Origin: DAITQM01 sp036832975
Lineage (GTDB): Bacteria > Pseudomonadota > Gammaproteobacteria > Xanthomonadales > Wenzhouxiangellaceae
Length of the DNA: 59,996 nt
Assembly: GCA_036832975.1 (NCBI GenBank)
Contig: DAITQM010000021.1
Coordinates: 1-59,996, forward strand
Direction: 5' to 3'
Positions within the stretch are counted from its first letter, which is position 1; every line of letters begins with the position of its first letter. The notes below the pieces were generated by a model. It was not told the DNA's origin, ran no database searches, and was given only the letters and a program-made list of their open reading frames with translations. A program made the translations under genes and the position numbers. Shown here piece by piece: positions 26,646-34,351 of the stretch.

Positions 26646-27812
26646 ATGAATCACCTGATGCACACTTACGCCCGGCTCCCGGTGCGCTTTGTCCGTGGCA
26701 ACGGCGCCTGGCTTTTCGATGACCAGGGTCAGCGTTATCTCGACGCCATCGCCGGCATCGGCGTCTGCGGTCTGGGCCACGCCCATCCGGAAATCGCCGA
26801 CACCATCGCCGACCAGGCCAAAACGCTGCTCCACACCTCCAACCTCGTCGAGATCCCGTGGCAGGAAACGCTCGGCGAGCGGCTGTGCGAGATTTCCGGC
26901 CTGGAAAAAGTCTTTGTCGCCAACAGCGGCGCCGAAGCGATCGAATGCGCCTTCAAACTGACTCGCCTGGTCGGCCACCTGCACGGCATCGACCGCCCGG
27001 CCATTCTCGTCGCCGAGCACAGTTTTCACGGCCGCACGCTGGCCTGCATCAGCGCCAGCGGCAGCCGCAAGGTCCAGGCCGGATTCGAGCCGCTGGTCGG
27101 CGGTTTTGTCAGAATGCCCTACGGCGACGCCGACGCCGCTCGGCGCCTGGTCGAAAGCGACCCGAACATCGCCGCGATCCTCGTCGAAACCATCCAGGGC
27201 GAAGGCGGCATCCGGCCGCCGCCGCCGAGCTATCTTCCAGCGTTACGACGCTTATGCGACGAACGCAATCTGCTGCTGATCCTCGACGAAGTGCAATCGG
27301 GTATGTGCCGCACCGGGCGCTGGTTCGCCTATCAGCACGACGGCGTCATACCCGATATCGTCGCTGTCGCCAAGGCCCTCGGCAACGGCTTTCCGGTTTC
27401 CGCCTGCCTGGCGCGCGGTACGGCGGCGGCGGCCTTCACACCGGGAAGCCACGGCACCACCTTCGGCGGTAACCCGCTCGCCTGTCGCACGGCGTGCAAA
27501 GTCATCGAAATCATGGAACGTGACACCATCGCCGAACGTGTCGAACGCCTGGGTAACGAATTGCTCGTCGCCCTGCAAGACGAACTCCACGACTTATCCA
27601 TCGTCCGCGAAGTGCGCGGCAGGGGCCTGATGATCGGCATCGAACTCGACCGCCCGGCCACCCCGGCCCGCGATCACGCCCTGGCCAACGGCCTGCTCAT
27701 CAATGTCACCCGCGATAACATCATCCGCTTGTTGCCGCCACTGATCATCGACGAAACCCAAACCGCCATGATCGCCGACGGCGTCAGCGCCGCAATCCGG
27801 GCGATGGCCTGA
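26646..27812 (+). CDS. argD: Acetylornithine/succinyldiaminopimelate aminotransferase
   Basis: PLP-dependent class III aminotransferase of 388 residues, transferring the amino group in arginine (and possibly lysine) synthesis. Features include GVCGLGHAHPEI, VFVANSGAEAIECAFKLTR, EHSFHGRTLACISASG, LILDEVQSGMCRTGRWFAYQH and the PLP lysine in AVAKALGNGFPVSACLA. TTFGGNPLACR completes the phosphate-binding motif. The ATG at 26646 is the start of conserved sequence; upstream in-frame codons overlap the sodB end. Confidence 0.93.
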   Translation: MNHLMHTYARLPVRFVRGNGAWLFDDQGQRYLDAIAGIGVCGLGHAHPEIADTIADQAKTLLHTSNLVEIPWQETLGERLCEISGLEKVFVANSGAEAIECAFKLTRLVGHLHGIDRPAILVAEHSFHGRTLACISASGSRKVQAGFEPLVGGFVRMPYGDADAARRLVESDPNIAAILVETIQGEGGIRPPPPSYLPALRRLCDERNLLLILDEVQSGMCRTGRWFAYQHDGVIPDIVAVAKALGNGFPVSACLARGTAAAAFTPGSHGTTFGGNPLACRTACKVIEIMERDTIAERVERLGNELLVALQDELHDLSIVREVRGRGLMIGIELDRPATPARDHALANGLLINVTRDNIIRLLPPLIIDETQTAMIADGVSAAIRAMA

Positions 27813-27884
27813 ATGGCAGGCAATGGGGCATTTTCAAGCCCCCCTTTCGCCTGATGCCATCTTTTCAGTCCTGGCGAAATAACA

Positions 27885-29072
27885 TCAGCGATCGTTTTCA
27901 AACTGCGAAGTATCGTTTTCACTTTCATCCTCTATCAATTCGAATTCCCCGAGGATGACGTTGCCGTACGTTTCCAAGTAATGATCGATAAACTGATTAA
28001 CTCCCGCCAATTCAGACCGATATCGTTCATAAATATTCACCCCAGGCTTCACGCCAGCCGAATGGTCGAACCGCCCATAGACGCATACACCATCTCCCAT
28101 GCAAAGCTGCTTAATTTCACCGTAGGTGTTGATTGTCCTTGCCGTGATTGACTGGCTTTGAGCATTATTATAGCGGGATTCATCACCTGTGCATTCAGGA
28201 TCGTCCAAACAGACCGCCTGCACCAGCTCGGGACATGGGCCAGGGGTTTTTGTTTTTGCACACTGAAGTAGTGAACCACGAAGGTTTCTTATGCGCAGTT
28301 TCGCCAATGCCAATAGGCTCGATTTTCTGTAGATCTCCTTCAGATATATTTTGCCGTTTTCGATCTCGCCATCGGTCATCGATTCGACCAGATGGTTAAA
28401 GTGCTCTACCATGACAGGATAACCCAGTTCCGCCGACAATGAAGCCCAGGCATATGACTGGGCAAGATCCCGATTGACGCCCTCGCTATCGCGATACATC
28501 ACCGATAATCGGTATTGCGAAAACTTGTCTCCGGCTTCTGCTAATTTAGAATAGAAACGTAATGCCTGTCTGTATTTTCCTCTCCTGTAGTATTTATCGG
28601 CAAGATCTGGTATTGTCATATTTGAAGATGTGATCATATTCAACGCGCTGGCCAATGCCGTAGAAGAGTACAAGCGCGCATACTCGAATGCCAGTTGCGT
28701 TGCGGTGGCCAGGTTCTCCTCATTCAATTGCTGTTTTAACCGCATTAGATTCGATAGCGCCCCCATATCGTAAACGCCGAATTCCGCCGCAACGGAAGCC
28801 CAGGCATAAGCTTGTATCAGATCCCTATCGACGCCAATACCGTGTTCGTACATGGCCGAGACGTTGTATTGAGATATTTTTTTACCTCTCATGGCAGTCG
28901 CCAGGTATTTTTCGAAAGCCGAGTCATATTGACCGGCGGAAAACAACTGCTCAGCCTCTTCCTCATACTCAGCAATTTTCACCCGAGTATTTGTCGCGCA
29001 GCCTGCAATTTGGTGTAGTAAAACGACGAACAACAACAGAACGGCAAGATATTTAACGCTCATGATTATCAT
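27885..29072 (-). CDS. Sel1-repeat lipoprotein, paralogue 1
   Basis: Secreted lipoprotein of 395 residues. The N-terminus is a hydrophobic signal ending in a lipobox, IAGC near residues 22-25. Two Sel1-like alpha-helical repeats are seen (YNVSAMYEHGIGVDRDLIQAYAWAS and the SQYRLSVMYRDSEGV... unit), about 120 residues apart. A Cys-rich segment follows (C-x8-C-x7-C-x5-C, then C-x5-C in CMGDGVCVYGRFD). The protein ends in an acidic tail with GNVILGEFELIEDES. Function is unknown; Sel1 repeats usually bind proteins. It is the last of three paralogues on one strand, 6 bases after the previous stop, in AT-richer DNA. Confidence 0.85.
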   Translation of the reverse strand: MIIMSVKYLAVLLLFVVLLHQIAGCATNTRVKIAEYEEEAEQLFSAGQYDSAFEKYLATAMRGKKISQYNVSAMYEHGIGVDRDLIQAYAWASVAAEFGVYDMGALSNLMRLKQQLNEENLATATQLAFEYARLYSSTALASALNMITSSNMTIPDLADKYYRRGKYRQALRFYSKLAEAGDKFSQYRLSVMYRDSEGVNRDLAQSYAWASLSAELGYPVMVEHFNHLVESMTDGEIENGKIYLKEIYRKSSLLALAKLRIRNLRGSLLQCAKTKTPGPCPELVQAVCLDDPECTGDESRYNNAQSQSITARTINTYGEIKQLCMGDGVCVYGRFDHSAGVKPGVNIYERYRSELAGVNQFIDHYLETYGNVILGEFELIEDESENDTSQFENDR

Positions 29073-29078
29073 CCATTA

Positions 29079-30398
29079 TCAGTGATCGTTTTCAGACTGC
29101 GTGGTATCGTTTTCACTTTCATCCTCTATCAATTCTAATTCCCCGAGGATGACGTTGCCGTACGTCTCAAGATATTGATCGATAAAGGCATTTACTTGCG
29201 CGACTTTAGCTTCATATTTTTTGTAGATATTGACGCCAGGTTTTGCGATGTGCGCATAATCAAATCTTCCGTGAACGCAAACCCCGCTATCCAGACAAAG
29301 GATTTTAACATCTCTTGTATCGTGTATATTCCGGGTATCGAAATTGCGGCCTTCCATCACTTGACGGTTAGCAGTCTCGTCAACGCAATCTTCCTCGTCC
29401 TGACATACCACTTGTATCAATTCGGGGCACGGACGAGAAGAAAACGATTTCCGGCATTGCAATAACGCTCCTCGTAATGTCTTGACACGCTTATTTGAAA
29501 GCGCCAGCAAACTCGATTTTTTATATATTTCTCGTAGCCGTATTTTACCTGTCGAAATTTCGTTCTCTCCGAGCTCATTAACCAAACCGTTGAAATAATC
29601 GACCATAATTGGCGCACCAAGCTCCGCGGCCAACGTTGCCCAGGCATATGCACTAGCCGAATCGGCGGTAGTGCCCAGTCCATTCCGGTACATATAAGAA
29701 ACTCTATATTGAGAAAATTTATCACCGGCTATTGCAATCCCAAGATACACTTTGAATGCTCTTCGATATTTTTCGTCCATGTACAACCGATTCGCATAAC
29801 CGATCAAGGTATCGCCATACGTGGTTGTTTTATTCAGTATGCTCGATAACGCAGTCGATGAATACTGCCGATAATATTCGAATGCAAGCATTTTCGCTTC
29901 CGGCATGGCATCATCCGTCAATTGTTGCTTTATCTGAGACCAATAGATCACCAATGGATACGAGTTAAATTCCGTCGCCACCGAGGCCCACGCATAAGCC
30001 ACGGTGATATCGGGCTGAGTGCCGATGCCGTTTTCGTACATAAGAGCCGCACGATACTGAGAGAATTTATCACCCTTCTCGGCGGCCCTGACATACAATG
30101 GCAACGCCACGTCGAATTGTTGATTCTCGAAAAGAATATCGGCATCTCTCTTTGTTCTCTCCAATGCTGCTATGATGTTTTCATCACATGTGCCCTTTGG
30201 GGCTCTACGTATGCGCGAACCCGTAACCGATACTCTTTTCGCGCGATTTTTAATGCATTTATCCAACTCTTCCGCCCGGCTGTATGACGCGGAATCGGGC
30301 TGTTCAGTTATCTCACTCGCTTCTTTATTTGACGAAGACTCGGCATAACCATGAGATACGGATAACATTAAAATGATGGTCGCGATTATGTTCATCAT
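29079..30398 (-). CDS. Secreted Sel1-repeat protein, paralogue 2
   Basis: Protein of 439 residues with a Sec signal peptide (MNIIATIILMLSVSHGYA, cleavage likely after AYA-like residues), not a lipobox. It has an N-terminal insert carrying RVSVTGSRIRRAP, flanked by two cysteines. Two Sel1-like units follow (GDKFSQYRAALMYENGIG and GDKFSQYRVSYMYRNGLG), then the C-x8-C-x7-C-x5-C cluster, CLDSGVCVHGRFD, and the tail GNVILGELELIEDES. It is very like paralogue 1 in its last 60 residues. It probably sits in the same operon, 25 bases after paralogue 3. Confidence 0.85.
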   Translation of the reverse strand: MMNIIATIILMLSVSHGYAESSSNKEASEITEQPDSASYSRAEELDKCIKNRAKRVSVTGSRIRRAPKGTCDENIIAALERTKRDADILFENQQFDVALPLYVRAAEKGDKFSQYRAALMYENGIGTQPDITVAYAWASVATEFNSYPLVIYWSQIKQQLTDDAMPEAKMLAFEYYRQYSSTALSSILNKTTTYGDTLIGYANRLYMDEKYRRAFKVYLGIAIAGDKFSQYRVSYMYRNGLGTTADSASAYAWATLAAELGAPIMVDYFNGLVNELGENEISTGKIRLREIYKKSSLLALSNKRVKTLRGALLQCRKSFSSRPCPELIQVVCQDEEDCVDETANRQVMEGRNFDTRNIHDTRDVKILCLDSGVCVHGRFDYAHIAKPGVNIYKKYEAKVAQVNAFIDQYLETYGNVILGELELIEDESENDTTQSENDH

Positions 30399-30423
30399 CT
30401 TACTGTTTCATGCAACGATTAGG

Positions 30424-31554
30424 TTAATCTTGTGACCTTGTTTCGCTATCAGGGGCCGGCGTTTCAGTCAGCTCAAGTTCACGGAGAATGACTCGGCCAA
30501 AAACCCGGATATAAGTATCAGTCAGAAATTCGATTTTTTTCATTTCAGCCGTGATTTTCCGAAATTCGATAAAACCTAATTCTGTCCGACAATTTCCCGG
30601 GCCATCACATGTGCGAATACTAAGTTTGTTGCAGTTACCAACCCGCGATCCAGTGCATGAATATTTTCGCTTGCGCAGTTCCTTTTGCCGTTTTTCAGCT
30701 AATGTTAAAATGCCGTATTTTGCTATATATTCTTGAGCGTATTCGCGAGCCGATGCTATGTCATGAGGATCGATTCCATGCTCCAGGTCACGCAGGTTAA
30801 CAACATAAATAATCGATCCAAGTTCAGCGGCTGTTGCAGCCCAAGCATAAGCCTCGATTGTGTTTCTCGATGTTCCAATGCCATTAGCATACATATACGA
30901 AACACGATACTGCGCAAATTTATCACCCTTCTTCGCCGCCTCTAAGTATAATAAAAACGAGTCTTCGTAGTTGCCGGAATTAAAAAGCTCATCAACAACA
31001 CACGGCAGCGCCGGATCATTATGATACTTTCCAAGAAATTTTTTAGCGCCATGATCTGCAAGATATTCATTCCTCTTTTCTATTTTAGAACTTCCAGACG
31101 TACCAGTATCAGCTAGATACTGCGTAACCACTGCCTCGTGCGATAACGCAAAACTGCTGTATTTCCGGTAATACTCGATGGATTTCTGTTCTGCAAAATC
31201 TAGCATATCCTCTGGAATCTCGCTTCTTACCGACATCCAGTAAGACAGAAGATCTGCGTTCACAAACTCGTTTGCAACAGTTGACCAAGCATAGGCCTCG
31301 ACAATATCCCGTTGAACGCCCAGCCCATTTTCATACATCAAAGATACGCGATATTGCGCGAACTTGTCTCCGGACTTGGCGAGCGATAGATAACTCGTAA
31401 ATGCTGTCGCATAATCGGCATTTTCAAACGTCGTGTCCGCAGTCCGGGCAAGATCGTCGTTATCGTTTCTCGTGACTTTATCTGCCCCACAGGAAAACAG
31501 GAAGATCGATATGAATAAAATGGCGAGATGATCAGTTTTCATCGTCATCAGCAT
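30424..31554 (-). CDS. Sel1-repeat lipoprotein, paralogue 3
   Basis: Lipoprotein of 376 residues, signal region LAILFISIFLFSC with the Cys about 22 residues in. Two Sel1-like units (GDKFAQYRVSLMYENGLG and GDKFAQYRVSYMYANGIG) are each followed by an AYAW helix. The first two intervals of the Cys cluster are shorter or the same as in its paralogues (C-x7-C-x7-C-x5-C), and the C-x5-C GRFD segment is missing. The tail is the most divergent (GRVILRELELTETPA). It is the first gene of the three; three ATG codons lie within five codons of the start, so the exact one is uncertain. Confidence 0.82.
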   Translation of the reverse strand: MLMTMKTDHLAILFISIFLFSCGADKVTRNDNDDLARTADTTFENADYATAFTSYLSLAKSGDKFAQYRVSLMYENGLGVQRDIVEAYAWSTVANEFVNADLLSYWMSVRSEIPEDMLDFAEQKSIEYYRKYSSFALSHEAVVTQYLADTGTSGSSKIEKRNEYLADHGAKKFLGKYHNDPALPCVVDELFNSGNYEDSFLLYLEAAKKGDKFAQYRVSYMYANGIGTSRNTIEAYAWAATAAELGSIIYVVNLRDLEHGIDPHDIASAREYAQEYIAKYGILTLAEKRQKELRKRKYSCTGSRVGNCNKLSIRTCDGPGNCRTELGFIEFRKITAEMKKIEFLTDTYIRVFGRVILRELELTETPAPDSETRSQD

Positions 31555-31664
31555 CTTATATCACATTGACTATGATCTATCGTCAAAATCCAGTACCTAC
31601 CCTCCGGCAGAGCCAGAGGGTGGCCCATGTTGATTCGGGTGATACTCCGCTCGTGATAGAACAT

Positions 31665-32114
31665 CTATTCGTCAATATTTCCAGGCGTGAGTACCGGTTC
31701 TGGACAAAATTCATATTTTGGGTTGCAGGGAGGCGGGGGGAGACAGAAAAACGCATCACACCCACCGCCACTGCTGCCACCATCACAATCCGTCGTAAAT
31801 ATCGCGGTGCCTTGCTCGCCGCTTACTGTACTGTAATTGGCACGAAGCTGCCCGTCTCCAGTTGTGCCGGCACACTCGAACTCGGCTTCGAATATCGTGC
31901 CGTCATCGGTCGTAGAATTGAGCGCCAGCGGACTGAAGGCGATCCACTGCACCATTTGAAGTTGGGTTGTGCCCGTTTCTGCGAGGGCGCAGTGCCAGGA
32001 TCTGTTTGGGGCTATTTCGGCGCAACTGAAATCGGTCGCTGCCAGCGACAAAGGGCTGAATAGAAGACTACTGATCAGTATCCATCCGCAGCAGCGAGTC
32101 TGTAATCGGTTCAA
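31665..32114 (-). CDS. Small Cys-rich secreted protein
   Basis: Unrecognised protein of about 149 residues with a clear signal peptide (WILISSLLFSPLSLAA). The mature part has at least nine cysteines, a Gly/Ser linker (CDGGSSGGGCDAFFC), and a Pro-rich end (LPPPPCNPKYEFCPEP). No ATG lies in frame; the best start is TTG at 32114, so the 5' end is uncertain. It is 110 bases upstream of the Sel1 genes on the same strand and could belong with them. An outer-membrane or extracellular role is inferred only from the signal peptide and cysteines. Confidence 0.6.
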   Translation of the reverse strand: MNRLQTRCCGWILISSLLFSPLSLAATDFSCAEIAPNRSWHCALAETGTTQLQMVQWIAFSPLALNSTTDDGTIFEAEFECAGTTGDGQLRANYSTVSGEQGTAIFTTDCDGGSSGGGCDAFFCLPPPPCNPKYEFCPEPVLTPGNIDE

Positions 32115-32280
32115 CCGATGGGGTGGATAATACGAACGATCGGGATCATTTCAAGGCTCCTGAGTTGAAGTTCAGCTCCTCTCATCGAACGCTCTGGCCG
32201 CTTTTTTGGGGAGTTGTCGGAGGACAAACGGCTGAAAGCCGGCCATCACAGCCAGTGACCCGTGACGCGGATAAAATCTT

Positions 32281-33162
32281 TCACTCCAGGTGGCGGAGCG
32301 ACAGGTCGAGGGCTTTGAGGTGTTTGGTGACGGCGCCGATCGAGATGTAATCGACGCCGGTTTGGGCGATCGTGGCCAGGTTTGCAGCATCGACGCCGCC
32401 GGAGACTTCCAGCTCGATACGGCCGTGCCAGCGGGCGACGACGGCGGCTAGGTCGGCGAGCGGAAAGTTGTCGAGCAGGGCGCGGTTCGCGCCGGCTTCG
32501 ACAGCTTCGGCTAACTGAGCCTCGTTTTCGACTTCGACCTCGATCCACTTCGCCGGTTCGTCGCGGCGCAGGGTGCCGACCGCGGCGGCGATCGAGCCGG
32601 CGGCGAGCAGGTGGTTTTCTTTCAACAGCACGCGATCGTATAAACCCATCCGGTGATTTTGAAAACCGCCGATGCGGGTGGCGTATTTTTGTGCGTAGCG
32701 CAGGCCGGGCAGGGTTTTGCGCGTATCGAGCAGCATGGCGCGCGGTCGCGGGACAAGCTGCTCGACGAGGGTCACGAGCCGGCGCGCAGCGGTGGCGGTG
32801 CCGGATAGGGTTTGCAGAAAATTCAGCGCCGTGCGTTCGGCGGCGAGCAGTGCCCGGGCATTGCCTTCGACCGTTGCGAGGCGCTGCCCGGCGTGCACCG
32901 GTTCGCCGTCGGCGGCGGCGAAGGCAATTCGACACCCGGCATCGAGGGCATGAAAACTCGCCGCGAACCAGGCACTGCCACACAGCATGCCGTCGTCGCG
33001 GGTGACGAGTTCCGCGGTGGCATGCTGTTGGGCGGGGATCAAGCCGGCGCTCGGGTCGCCGCCGGCGAAATCTTCGCCCGCTTCGTGGCCCAGATCCTCG
33101 GCCAGCGCGCGCCGCACGTCGGCGGCGACGATGGCCCGATCGGGCGGCGCCGGCCGGGCCAT
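32281..33162 (-). CDS. nadC: Nicotinate-nucleotide pyrophosphorylase (carboxylating)
   Basis: Quinolinate phosphoribosyltransferase, 293 residues, making nicotinate mononucleotide from quinolinate and PRPP in de novo NAD synthesis. Segments seen: GDPSAGLIPAQQ, RTALNFLQTLSGTAT, LDTRKTLPGLRYAQKYAT, GGFQNHRMGLYDRVLLKENHL and the C-terminal LEVSGGVDAANLATIAQTGVDYISIGAVT. The ATG at 33162 overlaps the Trm112 stop (TGATG). It is the last gene of the mdh-prp run. Confidence 0.95.
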   Translation of the reverse strand: MARPAPPDRAIVAADVRRALAEDLGHEAGEDFAGGDPSAGLIPAQQHATAELVTRDDGMLCGSAWFAASFHALDAGCRIAFAAADGEPVHAGQRLATVEGNARALLAAERTALNFLQTLSGTATAARRLVTLVEQLVPRPRAMLLDTRKTLPGLRYAQKYATRIGGFQNHRMGLYDRVLLKENHLLAAGSIAAAVGTLRRDEPAKWIEVEVENEAQLAEAVEAGANRALLDNFPLADLAAVVARWHGRIELEVSGGVDAANLATIAQTGVDYISIGAVTKHLKALDLSLRHLE

Positions 33163-33428
33163 CAAAAATCGGCGATCTGCAACGTCGCGATGCCCTCTTC
33201 GACCAGAAGGTGCGGGATACCGTCGCGGATCGGGTAGAGTCGTTTGCCGTCCTGGGTGATCAGCGCTTCATCGAGCGGCTCGGTGACGTCGCCGCCGTCG
33301 ATTTTTTTGACACCACCGGCGGCGATCGCGGCGTTGACCTTGGCCAGTCGGCCGGCTTCGAGCATGCGCAATGGCACATGGGTGGAGGGGCAGCACAGAA
33401 TATCGAGCAATTTGGGATCGATGGGCAT
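33162..33428 (-). CDS. Trm112/YcaR family small protein
   Basis: 88-residue protein of the Trm112 (PF03966/UPF0434) type: PIDPKLLDILCCPSTHVPLRML at the N-terminus and LYPIRDGIPHLLVEEG near the end are the family's signatures. The usual CPxC pair is reduced to a CCP followed by Ser, and no second Cys pair is seen, so zinc binding is doubtful. The bacterial role is not firmly known; some members help methyltransferases. It overlaps nadC by one base. Confidence 0.8.
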   Translation of the reverse strand: MPIDPKLLDILCCPSTHVPLRMLEAGRLAKVNAAIAAGGVKKIDGGDVTEPLDEALITQDGKRLYPIRDGIPHLLVEEGIATLQIADF

Positions 33429-33451
33429 GGCAGTGACGGATGGAGAATGGA

Positions 33452-34351
33452 TCAAGCCGTGATTTTACCGCCGAGCCAGTCGGTCAGCGGAGCGACCACC
33501 GGTTCGGGGGTTTTCAGCCAACCGAAATGATCGGCGCGCAGCAGGCCGGGATGAGCGGTGGGATATTCGAAAATCGTCCACTCGGCCTTGGGCATCAATG
33601 CCTGCAAGCGGCCAAGGCTCAGCCGGCTGACCAGCTTGTCATCGCGAAAATGGGCCGCGAATACGCGGCCTGACCAGGCAGCAAGCGCCGCCTCGGGGGC
33701 GGGCCGGTCCGGGCTGAGGTCGAGAATGTCCGCCGGATAACCGCCGGTCCTGGCGGTGGCGGCCCAGGTGTTCATCAGGCGGCGCGCCTCGCGGCCGGCG
33801 AAACCGAGGCGCGTGCCGGGAAAATAACCGGCCAGCGCGCCGGCCAGCGGCACGATCGGCAGCATGGCGCGAAACAACCAGCCTTTCGATCCGGGAAAGC
33901 CGCGCCACCACGGATGGCCGCCGGCGATACTGACGACCCATGGCCATTCAGTGCGGTGCAATGCGGCATAAAGCAACGCGAACTGGGCACCGAGGCTGTG
34001 GCCGCCCAGCAGCCATACGGCCTGCGGGGCGAAGTCGCGGGCCGCGGCCAGACCGGCGGGGATATCGTCTGCAATGAGTTCGCGATAGCCCCAATCGCAT
34101 CTCCGGGCGGCGCGCCAGGTGCTGTCGCCCAGGCCGCGCCATTCGTGCACGGCCACGGCAATGCCGCGGGCGGCGAGCAGCGCCGCGAAGCGGTCATTCG
34201 GCCGCAAGCCGACGCCGAGCGCCGGCAGCCAGTACAACGCGGCGCGACACCGGCCGGCAGCGGCAAACCAGCGGATCCGCGCCTGATGGCCGTCGGCGGC
34301 GGTGATCAAACGATCGACCGGCGCCGGAGAGGTCGCCGGCGCCCGGTTCAT
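33452..34351 (-). CDS. Alpha/beta hydrolase (COG4757-like)
   Basis: Serine hydrolase-type protein of 299 residues. The nucleophile elbow is GGHSLGAQFALL, the oxyanion region is LYWLPALGVGLRPNDRFA, and the likely acid and base lie in AAHFRDDKLVS and in TAHPGLLRADHFGW. No signal peptide is evident. The ATG at 34351 overlaps the PrpD stop (ATGA). Its place in the methylcitrate operon suggests an accessory acyl-CoA thioesterase or esterase role, but nothing in the sequence shows substrate. Confidence 0.82.
   Translation of the reverse strand: MNRAPATSPAPVDRLITAADGHQARIRWFAAAGRCRAALYWLPALGVGLRPNDRFAALLAARGIAVAVHEWRGLGDSTWRAARRCDWGYRELIADDIPAGLAAARDFAPQAVWLLGGHSLGAQFALLYAALHRTEWPWVVSIAGGHPWWRGFPGSKGWLFRAMLPIVPLAGALAGYFPGTRLGFAGREARRLMNTWAATARTGGYPADILDLSPDRPAPEAALAAWSGRVFAAHFRDDKLVSRLSLGRLQALMPKAEWTIFEYPTAHPGLLRADHFGWLKTPEPVVAPLTDWLGGKITA

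Noticed and set aside
29079..30398. TonB-dependent receptor call from the VTGSRIRR string
   Set aside because: The protein has Sel1 helical repeats and no plug or beta-barrel region; only the short string matches.
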